NCBI GenBank assembly: GCA_024404815.1
Contig: JAKSPL010000019.1
Coordinates: forward strand, 1-42,308
Length of the DNA stretch: 42,308 bases
Direction of reading: 5' to 3'
Origin: Oscillospiraceae bacterium
GTDB taxonomy: Bacteria > Bacillota > Clostridia > Oscillospirales > Ruminococcaceae
Part shown: positions 16,233 to 24,377 of the stretch, piece after piece
Numbering within the stretch: position 1 is the first letter of the stretch
Layout: every line of letters begins with the position of its first letter
The notes under the pieces: generated by a model
Database searches by the model: none
Seen by the model: only the letters and a program-made list of their open reading frames with translations
What the model was told of the DNA's origin: nothing
Position numbers and translations under genes: made by a program

Positions 16233-16577
16233 ATGGAAAACTGTGAAAAACATTCGCACGAGGAACTGCTGCGAAGGGTGAAAAATGAGCTGCCGACAGA
16301 CGAGGTGCTGTGCGATCTGGCGGATCTGTTTCGGCTTTTTGCGGATACGACACGCGTGAAAATCCTGTATTTGCTGTTCGAATCGGAGCTTTGCGTGTGC
16401 GCGATCGCGGAACTGCTGGGCATGACGCAGTCGGCGATCTCGCATCAGCTGCGAATTCTGAAAGACGCGAATCTTGTCGCGAATCGCAGAGATGGAAAAA
16501 CGATTTACTATTTCCTTGCAGATGATCATGTCCGGTCGATGATTTTACAAGGATTTGAACATCTGCTGGAAGACTAA
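16233..16577 (+). CDS. ArsR/SmtB family metal-sensing repressor
   Basis: This 114-residue winged-helix repressor should leave DNA when it binds Zn, Cd or Pb. The DNA-reading helix is in MTQSAISHQLRILKDANLV. It has two sets of potential metal ligands. The CxC pair Cys54/Cys56 plus Cys4 resembles the CadC alpha-3N site. Asp97, His99, His110 and Glu113 have exactly the D-x-H-x10-H-x2-E spacing of the SmtB alpha-5 zinc site. It sits behind two operator palindromes and 31 bp before the ATPase gene, so it almost surely represses its own operon. Confidence 0.93.
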   Translation: MENCEKHSHEELLRRVKNELPTDEVLCDLADLFRLFADTTRVKILYLLFESELCVCAIAELLGMTQSAISHQLRILKDANLVANRRDGKTIYYFLADDHVRSMILQGFEHLLED

Positions 16578-16608
16578 ATCATCGTATATGTGAAGAAAGG
16601 ATGATGAT

Positions 16609-18453
16609 ATGCAGGAAGAACACGAATCTGTTAGAGAAATAGTACTCCGAATCGCAATTACGGTAATGCTGTTAATTATATCGTACTGTTTGACATTTAC
16701 AGGAATTCCGAAAATCATCGCGTTTGCTGTGCCCTATCTTGTGATTGGATGGGAAATGCTTGCAGATACGTTCAAAAAAGTGCTTCACGGGAAACTAGAA
16801 TTTGATGAGGAACTGTTGATGACAGCGGCGACACTTGGCGCGTTTGCTGTGGGTGAGTATGCAGAAGCATCGGCGGTGCTGATTTTCTTCGAAATTGGGG
16901 AGCTTTTCGAGCATCTGGCAACGAAAAAAAGCCGCTCGTCCATCGCAAAGCTGATGGATCTGCGGCCTGATCGTGCGATGGTTGTACGTGAGGACGAGGA
17001 AATCGAATTATCGCCTGAATGCGTAAAAATCGGTGATGTGGTCCGTGTGAGAGCCGGGGAAAAGGTGCCACTGGACGGTGTTATTGTTTACGGCGAAACG
17101 ACCTTGCAGACCGCGGCGCTGACGGGCGAAAGTGCCCCTGTTACGAAGAAAATCGGTGACGAAGTGCTGAGCGGGACAATCAATCTCAGCGGCGTGATCC
17201 TGGTGAAAGTCGAGCGCGAGGCATCCGAAAGCACCGCGGCGAAAATTCTCGAATTGGTCGAAAATGCAGCATCGCAGAAATCGAGTGCGGAAAATTTCAT
17301 TACACGATTTGCAAAACGGTATACGCCGTGCGTTGTGATTTGTGCGATTTTGCTTGCATTTCTTCCGCCAATCATACTGCACGGCGGGTGGCTGGAGTGG
17401 ATTCGGCGCGGTTGTATTTTCCTGATGATTTCGTGTCCGTGTGCGCTGGTCGTGTCCGTGCCGATGAGTTTTTGCTGTGGTATCGGCGGTGCGTCACGGC
17501 ATGGAATCCTCATAAAAGGCGCGAATTATCTGGAAAAACTGACACACCTCGATGCGACGTCGTTCGATAAAACGGGAACGCTGACGAGGGGCGAATTCGC
17601 TGTCGCAGAGGTGCATCCGCAGGGCATCACGTCTGAAAAATTGTTGAATCTCGCCGCGGCGGCGGAGCAGTTTTCGTCACATCCGATTGCTGAGTCAATA
17701 CTGAAATCATCGAATCTACGTGATTGTGCAATGACGGTGAATGCTGTTGAGGAGATTTCAGGCAAGGGCATCCGCGCGGAAATTGACGGAAAAGTGTATC
17801 ATGTCGGAAACGAAAAGCTGATGCGCGAAATCCACGTAAATGCACAAAAATGTGAACAAGTCGGAACGGCTGTGCATCTTGCGGAAAATGACAGATATCT
17901 TGGATATATCCTGATCGCAGATATGCTGAAAAGTGACGCAAATACAGCGATTTCGGAACTTCATGCGCAAGGCATCGGAAAAATTGTCATGCTGACAGGC
18001 GACAATGAAAAAACCGCGGCTGAGGTAGCCGCGGCAGTCGGTGCTGACGCATATCAGGCAGAAATGTTGCCTGCTGAAAAGGTCGCATTTGTGGAGAAAA
18101 TGATGTCTGACGGATTGTGTACCGCATTTGTCGGCGATGGCATCAATGATGCACCTGTGCTGATGCGTGCAGACCTTGGCATTGCGATGGGTGCGCTCGG
18201 CAGTCAGGCAGCGATGGAAGCCGCAGACATCGTTCTGATGGATGACAAACTGGAGAAGATTGCGAAATCCATCGCAATTTCGAGAAAAACGATGCGAATT
18301 GTACGGGAGAATATCGTGCTTGCGCTCGTGGTGAAATTGTTGATTCTGGTTCTGGGCGCGGTCGGCGCTGCGGGCATGACAGGTGCAATGATCGCGGATG
18401 TCGGTGTGCTGATCCTCGCCGTACTCAACGCGCTGCGCTGTATGCGCGTGTAA
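16609..18453 (+). CDS. Zn2+/Cd2+/Pb2+-exporting P1B-type ATPase
   Basis: This 614-residue heavy-metal pump exports soft divalent ions. It has TGES (172-175), the CPC metal motif in the sixth helix (Cys276-Pro-Cys278), DKTGTLT with Asp320, the SSHP motif of the nucleotide domain, and GDGINDAP. It starts directly with membrane helices and lacks the N-terminal heavy-metal-associated domain of CadA/ZntA, so it is a short form. The CPC motif and the SmtB/CadC-like regulator support Zn/Cd/Pb over copper. GAAAGGATG precedes the ATG. Confidence 0.94.
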   Translation: MQEEHESVREIVLRIAITVMLLIISYCLTFTGIPKIIAFAVPYLVIGWEMLADTFKKVLHGKLEFDEELLMTAATLGAFAVGEYAEASAVLIFFEIGELFEHLATKKSRSSIAKLMDLRPDRAMVVREDEEIELSPECVKIGDVVRVRAGEKVPLDGVIVYGETTLQTAALTGESAPVTKKIGDEVLSGTINLSGVILVKVEREASESTAAKILELVENAASQKSSAENFITRFAKRYTPCVVICAILLAFLPPIILHGGWLEWIRRGCIFLMISCPCALVVSVPMSFCCGIGGASRHGILIKGANYLEKLTHLDATSFDKTGTLTRGEFAVAEVHPQGITSEKLLNLAAAAEQFSSHPIAESILKSSNLRDCAMTVNAVEEISGKGIRAEIDGKVYHVGNEKLMREIHVNAQKCEQVGTAVHLAENDRYLGYILIADMLKSDANTAISELHAQGIGKIVMLTGDNEKTAAEVAAAVGADAYQAEMLPAEKVAFVEKMMSDGLCTAFVGDGINDAPVLMRADLGIAMGALGSQAAMEAADIVLMDDKLEKIAKSIAISRKTMRIVRENIVLALVVKLLILVLGAVGAAGMTGAMIADVGVLILAVLNALRCMRV

Positions 18454-18466
18454 GATTTTTCCTTTG

Positions 18467-18509
18467 AACGGGTAGTTTTTGGGGACGTTGTCGCCGAAAT
18501 CTACCCGTT
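18467..18509. terminator. Inverted repeat between convergent genes
   Basis: AACGGGTAG and CTACCCGTT form a 9-bp stem that can extend by three pairs, with a loop of about 25 bases. It includes the stop codon of the ABC-F gene. No good T-run follows on either strand, so its use as a terminator is uncertain. Confidence 0.4.
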
Positions 18510-20429
18510 TAATTCTTCTTCAATGAGGATCAGTTCTTCGAGAATTTCGTCCTGCCTTGTGCGAATCTCTTCCAACCGTGTGCAGACTGTCTGCATTTTC
18601 TCGTAGCTGCTTTGAATTTCGGGGTCGTTCAGCGATTCGTTCAGTGTCTGCTCCTCTGCGGCAAGGTTCTCTGTCTCCTGTTCCAAGTCCTTTTGCTGCT
18701 TTCGAAGTTTCGCATCCTGACTGCGCTGTTCTTTGCTGCGGAAGTTCGATTTGGCAGTTTCTGCGGCTTTTTTCTGCTTCTCTTGGATGAGAGCCGCCTG
18801 TTCCTCCTCGGTCTTTCGCTTGATCTGCTCCTGATAGACGGAGAATTTCCCTTTGAATCGTTCGACTGTGCCGTTTTCCAGTACCAGCAGATTATCCGCG
18901 ATGCGTTCCAGCAGGTATCGGTCGTGGCTGACAAATAAAACCGTGCCGTCGAATTCCGCGAGTGCTTCTTCCAGCACTTCTTTCGTGGTCAGGTCGAGAT
19001 GGTTGGTCGGCTCGTCCAGCAGCAGCACATTGCCGTGTTCCATCATCAGAATGGCGAAGCAGAGTTTTGCACGCTCGCCGCCCGAGATGACACCCGTGTC
19101 CTTGAACACATTTTCGCCGGTCAGCCGCACCTGTCCCAGCAGACTTCGCACCTCAAAATCGGACAGTGTCGGGTAGCGGTCGTGCAGTTCATCGAATACG
19201 GTCGCATAGGGGTTGAGGCTTTCGCTCTCCTGTTCGAAGCAGCCGAGCCTTGTGCCTGCTGCCCATCGCACCAGTCCCTTGTGGGGGATGATATTGCGCA
19301 AAACCTTTAACAGCGTGGATTTTCCTGCGCCGTTTTCTCCGATGATACCGATTTTCTCGCCGCGGCGGACTGCAAAGGAAATGCCGTCCATGAGGGTTTT
19401 CTGCGTGTCGCCCTTGCCGACGGTGAGGTCGATGTTTTTGACTTCTAGGACGTCCAGCGGCGGAGTGACCGCGTAGGTAAACGACAGTTTTGCGGACTTT
19501 TGCTCTGCAAACGGTTTGTCTACTCGTTCCATTTTGTCGAGCTGTTTGATACGGCTTTTCGCAGATTTGGAGGTCGATGCGCGGACGAGGTTCTTTGCGA
19601 CATAGTCCTCCAGCTTTGCGATTTCCTTTTGCTGTGCGTCATATTCTTTCTGCTGGCGTGCTTTTGCCTCTGCGCGGAGCTTGGTGAACGCGGTGTAGTT
19701 GCCCTTGTAGCGCGTCAGCGTGCCCTGTTCCAGTTCGCAGATGCTCGTACACAGGCGGTCGAGGAAAAAGCGGTCGTGGCTGACGATCAGCAGCGCACCT
19801 TTCCAGTCTTTGAGGTAGTCCTCCAGCCAGCCGACCGTTTGAAAGTCCAGATGGTTTGTCGGTTCGTCGAGGATCAGCAGGTCAGGGGATTCGAGCAGCA
19901 GCTTACAGAGGGCAAGACGGGTTTTTTCGCCGCCCGAAAAGCCCGAAACAGTACGCGGCAGGTCCTGCTCGGAAAAGCCCATACCGAACAGCACGGTTTT
20001 CAGGCGGACATCGGTATTATAGCCGCCGTTTGTTTCAAAATATGCGGAAAGTCTTGTATATTCGTCGCTTTCGTCATCGGTCAGTCCTGCGTTCATTTTC
20101 GCTTCCAGACGGCGCATCTCCGCCTGTGCGTCCAGCAGGGGCGCAAATGCGGCATTCATCTCCTCGGCAACGGTTTTCGAGCCGTCCAGCCCCGCATTCT
20201 GCGCGAGGTAGCCGATGCGGAGGTGGGTGGCTTTGGAGATGACAGGTTCCTCGGTATCGAGGCGGTCAGCGGATTCCTGTTCAGTCAAAATACGCAGGAA
20301 CGTACTTTTTCCGCAGCCGTTGTTGCCGACAAGACCGATTCTGTCCTGATTTTCGACGGTGAGGGCAAGCGATTTCAGCACCTGATTGCCCTGATAAAAC
20401 TTGTTGATTCCTGTGCAGGATATCAGCAT
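18501..20429 (-). CDS. ABC-F family ATPase (YdiF/Uup-like)
   Basis: This 642-residue soluble protein has two ABC modules and no membrane domain. The first has GNNGCGKS, FSGGEKTRLAL and LLILDEPTNHLD; the second has GENGAGKS, SGGERAKL and LLLDEPTNHLD. Between them is the roughly 80-residue linker typical of ABC-F proteins, and a charged coiled-coil tail of about 110 residues follows. ABC-F proteins act on the ribosome, either in translation or by displacing antibiotics. The sequence and its operon (downstream of alaS) suggest a housekeeping type, but a resistance role cannot be excluded. AAGGAG precedes the start. Confidence 0.93.
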   Translation of the reverse strand: MLISCTGINKFYQGNQVLKSLALTVENQDRIGLVGNNGCGKSTFLRILTEQESADRLDTEEPVISKATHLRIGYLAQNAGLDGSKTVAEEMNAAFAPLLDAQAEMRRLEAKMNAGLTDDESDEYTRLSAYFETNGGYNTDVRLKTVLFGMGFSEQDLPRTVSGFSGGEKTRLALCKLLLESPDLLILDEPTNHLDFQTVGWLEDYLKDWKGALLIVSHDRFFLDRLCTSICELEQGTLTRYKGNYTAFTKLRAEAKARQQKEYDAQQKEIAKLEDYVAKNLVRASTSKSAKSRIKQLDKMERVDKPFAEQKSAKLSFTYAVTPPLDVLEVKNIDLTVGKGDTQKTLMDGISFAVRRGEKIGIIGENGAGKSTLLKVLRNIIPHKGLVRWAAGTRLGCFEQESESLNPYATVFDELHDRYPTLSDFEVRSLLGQVRLTGENVFKDTGVISGGERAKLCFAILMMEHGNVLLLDEPTNHLDLTTKEVLEEALAEFDGTVLFVSHDRYLLERIADNLLVLENGTVERFKGKFSVYQEQIKRKTEEEQAALIQEKQKKAAETAKSNFRSKEQRSQDAKLRKQQKDLEQETENLAAEEQTLNESLNDPEIQSSYEKMQTVCTRLEEIRTRQDEILEELILIEEELNG

Positions 20430-20468
20430 GACGGTTCTCCTTATATATGTGAATCTGGCGCAGATACG

Positions 20469-21281
20469 TTAAAATCCAAGAAAGCTCTGCGCGTTGTTCC
20501 AGAAGATGTTTTCGTATTCTTCACGCGAGAAGCCCAGCGACAGCAGACGCTCTGCTTCCTGTGAGGGCGACCACATCGGGAAGTCGGAGCCGAAAATACA
20601 GCAGTCTGTTCCGAATTTACCGATGAGCCGTTTTGCACGCTCCTGCGACATTAAGCAGACAGAACTGCTGGTGTCGAAGCGGATATTTTCGCCGCCTTGC
20701 AGAACATCCTCCGCCTCGTCCCACGCGGCAAATCCGCCCAGATGGGATGCCAGCACTTTCAGCTTCGGGAAGTCGCGCATGACTTTTGCGAGCATTCTCG
20801 GGTGGGAAAAATCGTGGCGGTAGTCGCCTAAGTGGATGAGTACAGGCAGACGGCCTTCGATGGCTTCATAGATGCGGTAGGAGTCGGGGCTGTCGATGGG
20901 CGTGCGCTGGAAATCGGGGTGGAGTTTGATGCCGTGCAGACCGAGCGAGATGACACGTTCGACCTCGCCTGCGATGTCGGCGAACTGTCCGTGCATCGAC
21001 GCAAAACCGTAAAATTCGGGGTGGAGTCTGCATTCCTCCGCGATGAAATCGTTGATGGAGCAGACCTGTTTCGGGGTGGTTGCGACCGAGCAGACGAGCA
21101 TTTTTTCAGTCCCGATTTTCTGTTCGGCTTTGCGGAGATACTCCGACTCGCCGATGGGATAGTGCATCTGAATATCATAGAAGCTGCCAATGGATTCGGT
21201 AGCTTTTTCGCTGATTTTACTGGGGAAAATATGGGTGTGCATATCAGCGATGCGGAATTGTGCGGGGGTAAATTGTTCCAT
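20469..21281 (-). CDS. Amidohydrolase family metal-dependent hydrolase
   Basis: This 270-residue TIM-barrel protein resembles the amidohydrolase-2 group. MHTHIF (His15, His17) supplies the first metal ligands; GIKLHPDFQ, VLASHLGG and FGSDFPMW carry the later His and Asp ligands of the family. The family includes decarboxylases and hydrolases, and the substrate is not evident. It lies 26 bp after the MBOAT-like gene and 39 bp before the ABC-F gene on the same strand. Confidence 0.88.
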   Translation of the reverse strand: MEQFTPAQFRIADMHTHIFPSKISEKATESIGSFYDIQMHYPIGESEYLRKAEQKIGTEKMLVCSVATTPKQVCSINDFIAEECRLHPEFYGFASMHGQFADIAGEVERVISLGLHGIKLHPDFQRTPIDSPDSYRIYEAIEGRLPVLIHLGDYRHDFSHPRMLAKVMRDFPKLKVLASHLGGFAAWDEAEDVLQGGENIRFDTSSSVCLMSQERAKRLIGKFGTDCCIFGSDFPMWSPSQEAERLLSLGFSREEYENIFWNNAQSFLGF

Positions 21282-21307
21282 GCGGAAAATCCTTTCTATT
21301 CAAACGA

Positions 21308-22639
21308 TCAGGAAATATAAACGGCAACCAGACGCATCAGGCAGAGCAGAATCATACCGAATGCGGACAGCGGTACGACAGCCACGCTGATTTTCTCGAT
21401 GATCGGGTATTTTTCTTCGAGCGCGTGATACGCTTTGCGGAGCGGAAACAGGCAGGCAATCGCAAGCAGCAGGTCTGACCAATGCCACGAGATCGCGTAG
21501 AGTGCCGCACCGCTGAGCACAATGCCGCCTCTGCCGAACAGACAGAGAATATCGGACAGATGGGTGTAAACAGGGATCGTGCCCAGTCCGTAGCAGAACC
21601 CGACCGCAGTCAGCGTGACCAGTACGCACTTGACGGCAGCAGGGATTTTTTCGGTGATTTTCTGCGGTATCATTCGTTCCGCAAGCAGTACCGCCGCCGC
21701 GAGAACACCCCAGACGATGCCCGAAATGAGCGATTCGTTGAAGACCATGCCAATTACAAGCAGGCAGGCGAGGACACCGAAAAACCAGCGGACGGTTGAC
21801 ATTTTTGAGGAATTCTCAGGGATCCCTGTGATATCGCCTGCGGCAGCCCGAAACGGTTTGCAGACTCTGCCGCAGTATTCGCGGAGCGATTTCGAGAAGA
21901 TCGGAGCATCGTAGCCGTCAGGCAGTTCGTAGCCGAGCACCAGATGCATTCCCTGTCCGATGTCCATTCTGCCGTGGAAGCCGAAATAAAAGGCACAGTA
22001 GATTGCCAGCGCGGCAAACCAGCTGTCAAGCAGGCTGAGGTGTGTACCGATCTGCGATTCCACGATCATCGAGAAGAATTCAAACATCGTCATCGAGATC
22101 ATGACAAGTTCAAAAATGCCGAATACCATTTTCCAAAGCCCTTTGGCACAGCGTTCGATTTCGAAAGGCTTGCGGTTTTCGCGTGTTTCCTTGTATGCGG
22201 CAAAATCGGTCGGACAGAAGCCGAACCAGCGCGGATATTCACAGATATAGCCGACATACTGCGGCAGAGAGGGGATACGGAGCATTCCGTTGGCGCGGTC
22301 GATGACACAGATCACCGCCTGCATCCCTGAGAGCAGCAGATACAGATTGCATTTTCCGAGGATAACGATTGCGGTTTGCAGGACAAAGCTGATTGCGATC
22401 CACGCTTTTGCCTTTACAGCGTAGGGACCTGTGAGGGTGCGCGGACAGCAGCGGACTGCGAACCATCCGAGAAAGACAGACAGCAATGCCCAGAGAAGCG
22501 TCTGCCAGCCGTTCAAAAAGCAGGCGGCAAGTCCGCCGACCGTCAGTACCGCAGATTTCCATTTCTGCGGAACAACTGCGGTGAGAATTGTCAGGAGCGG
22601 CAGAAAAAACAGCAGCTCCCGTATTGTCGGGGTGAACAT
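21308..22639 (-). CDS. Divergent MBOAT-like membrane protein lacking catalytic residues
   Basis: This 443-residue protein has about ten membrane helices. Its layout follows AlgI-type O-acyltransferases: an opening LLFFLPLLTILTAVVP, a segment that aligns with the FPxLxxGPI region (ICEYPRWFGFCPTDF), FGFHGRMDIGQGMHLVLGYELP in place of FSGYSDMAIG...GF, and SGIVWGVLAAAVLLAERM in place of FVLWGLLHG...ER. The WRRWH block is replaced by YCGRVCKPFR and the GLWHG block with the catalytic His reads GMVFNES. It is therefore probably inactive as an acyltransferase. An alternative is an unrelated polytopic protein. Its ATG is one base after the stop of the previous gene, with GGAGG in place. Confidence 0.7.
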   Translation of the reverse strand: MFTPTIRELLFFLPLLTILTAVVPQKWKSAVLTVGGLAACFLNGWQTLLWALLSVFLGWFAVRCCPRTLTGPYAVKAKAWIAISFVLQTAIVILGKCNLYLLLSGMQAVICVIDRANGMLRIPSLPQYVGYICEYPRWFGFCPTDFAAYKETRENRKPFEIERCAKGLWKMVFGIFELVMISMTMFEFFSMIVESQIGTHLSLLDSWFAALAIYCAFYFGFHGRMDIGQGMHLVLGYELPDGYDAPIFSKSLREYCGRVCKPFRAAAGDITGIPENSSKMSTVRWFFGVLACLLVIGMVFNESLISGIVWGVLAAAVLLAERMIPQKITEKIPAAVKCVLVTLTAVGFCYGLGTIPVYTHLSDILCLFGRGGIVLSGAALYAISWHWSDLLLAIACLFPLRKAYHALEEKYPIIEKISVAVVPLSAFGMILLCLMRLVAVYIS

Positions 22640-22640
22640 A

Positions 22641-23249
22641 TCAGGTTTCCTCCTTTGGCAGATAGGCTACGAGAAAGTCGGGCAGTTTCTCCGCCGATGT
22701 CATCGTACAAAGCACCTCACAGAGTCCTGAAACGGAGAGGTGCATCGGCAGCCGAAGTGCAGTCAGAAGTGACTGTCGGCGTGCATTGGCGTTTGGTGTG
22801 CCTGTCAGTCCGTGTTCGTACAGAACCGCAGGCGTAATGTCACAGGGGAGTATGGGCGCGTTTTCCGTGTCAAATACCCCGGCCCGTGTCAAAGCATCCA
22901 GCAGGGTTTCGCGGTCCATGCCTTCCACGCCGAGCGTTCCCTCTGCGGAGGGGACAGTCTTGCGGCGTTCTTTCCCGTGAATATTGGGGATGTAGACATG
23001 GTAGAGTGTTCCGTCGGGGATCGCACCTTTCAGGAAGCCGCGGATCTGAAATCCTGCGGCGTCAGCGTCGGTGAGAACGATCAGCCCGACGGTTTTTGCG
23101 TAGTGACGCAGCAGATCGAGCTGTTCAGGACGCTTGTAGATGCGAAAACCGTCTGTGACGACGATCGTTGCGTCTACAATACTGTCAAGCCGAATCTTAT
23201 CGTATTTCCCCTCGACAACGATCGCAGGGGTAAGTTTCCGTTTTTCCAT
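22641..23249 (-). CDS. TOPRIM protein, RNase M5-like (DUF4093)
   Basis: This 202-residue protein has a TOPRIM domain with VVEGKYDK (catalytic Glu) and LTDADAAGFQIR (the DxD pair), then IPNIHGKERRK. It resembles the M5-like/DUF4093 group; true RNase M5 trims 5S rRNA precursors. It could be the 5S maturase here or a relative with another substrate. It lies three bases after holA, unlike Bacillus rnmV, which is next to ksgA. Confidence 0.85.
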   Translation of the reverse strand: MEKRKLTPAIVVEGKYDKIRLDSIVDATIVVTDGFRIYKRPEQLDLLRHYAKTVGLIVLTDADAAGFQIRGFLKGAIPDGTLYHVYIPNIHGKERRKTVPSAEGTLGVEGMDRETLLDALTRAGVFDTENAPILPCDITPAVLYEHGLTGTPNANARRQSLLTALRLPMHLSVSGLCEVLCTMTSAEKLPDFLVAYLPKEET

Positions 23250-23252
23250 CGG

Positions 23253-24335
23253 TCAGCGGAAATCCTCCCTTCCCTCGCGGTCCACACGCAGCATCCGCAC
23301 GATCGCCTGTTCGAGCAGGAGTCGGGGAGCGGTGCGGCTGGACTTGCAGGCGCGGTCGGTTTCGCGGAGAACGCGGATACAGGTGCGAAGCTGCGGAAGC
23401 GTCATGTTCTTACAGTCACGAATCGCATTTCGTACAGCAAACTCGCGGTTTTTTGGGTATCCGAAATCGGCGGTGATATCTTCGGACTGTTTTGCCGCTG
23501 CCGCGCCGAGTTTTGCGCGGTAGAGGTCGGTAAAGGTGCTGCTGAGAATGGAAAGCAGTCCGAGAATCGTTTTGGAGTCCTCGCTTTTTGCGGTGAGGGC
23601 TTCCAGCAGGCGAAAGGCGGTCTTGCCGTCGTTGCCCGTGACAGCGCGTGCCAGCCGAAAGGCATCGGCGTCAGGCTGCTGCACGGTCAGCGCGTCGATC
23701 ATGCGGAAGGTAATGGTTTCGCCGTCCGCACAAGCCATCAGCTTGTCGAGTTCGGTGTGAATCAATGTGGAATCGCACAGACAGCGGTTTGCGAGCAGTT
23801 CCGCGTCCTCACGGCTAATGTCGCAGCCGTGACGTTTTGCACGTTCCTGAATCTGCTTTCCGAGCTGAATGGCATTCTTCTTTTCACAAACGCAGAGAAT
23901 GCCGTTTTTCTCGAAGAAGCCAGCAAATTTCTTCTGCTTCGGGGTGAAAACGGGGACATTGCGCTTGACCTCATAGACGGCGATGCCGCGAATCACGACT
24001 AACACGATGACGCGGGGCGGCAAGTCCTCCCAGAGTTTCAGCAGGGCATCTGCGGCGGAGGGCGCGAGCGTGTCAGCGTCCAGATCGCGGATGAGAATGA
24101 CGTTATACGGCTGGAACATGGAGCAGAAACCGCAGGCTTCTGTCAGGCGTTCGAGGTCGAGTTCCTGTCCGTCGAACGCGGTGTATGCCATCGCATCGCC
24201 GTCGGTCAGTTTTTTGAGAATGCGCTGTTCGGTCTGTGCGACTGCGACACCGTCCTCTCCGCAGAGATAGCAAAGCTGCGGCGGTGTTTCCTGACTCATT
24301 TCGCGCACGGTATCGGCGGCAGCAAGCTTGGGCAT
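23253..24335 (-). CDS. holA: DNA polymerase III subunit delta
   Basis: This 360-residue protein is the clamp-loader subunit that opens the sliding clamp. The N-terminal part has the degenerate ATPase fold of delta (CYLCGEDGVAVAQTEQRILK, about 22-41), then FEKNGILC and the helical lid region. The C-terminal collar helices follow (LLSILSSTFTDLYRAKL and the late LPQLRTCIRVLRETDRACKSS). No Walker A is expected for delta. Genes for ComEC and HolA are neighbours in many Firmicutes, and the order is kept here, 42 bp apart. Confidence 0.93.
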   Translation of the reverse strand: MPKLAAADTVREMSQETPPQLCYLCGEDGVAVAQTEQRILKKLTDGDAMAYTAFDGQELDLERLTEACGFCSMFQPYNVILIRDLDADTLAPSAADALLKLWEDLPPRVIVLVVIRGIAVYEVKRNVPVFTPKQKKFAGFFEKNGILCVCEKKNAIQLGKQIQERAKRHGCDISREDAELLANRCLCDSTLIHTELDKLMACADGETITFRMIDALTVQQPDADAFRLARAVTGNDGKTAFRLLEALTAKSEDSKTILGLLSILSSTFTDLYRAKLGAAAAKQSEDITADFGYPKNREFAVRNAIRDCKNMTLPQLRTCIRVLRETDRACKSSRTAPRLLLEQAIVRMLRVDREGREDFR

Positions 24336-24377
24336 ATTCCATGCTCCTTTCGTGATATTCTTGTAAATACGTACTAT

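Noticed and set aside
22641-23249. Small primase-like or OLD-family anti-phage nuclease
   Set aside because: It has only the TOPRIM domain with an M5/DUF4093-like layout and no ATPase partner, and it sits in a housekeeping operon.
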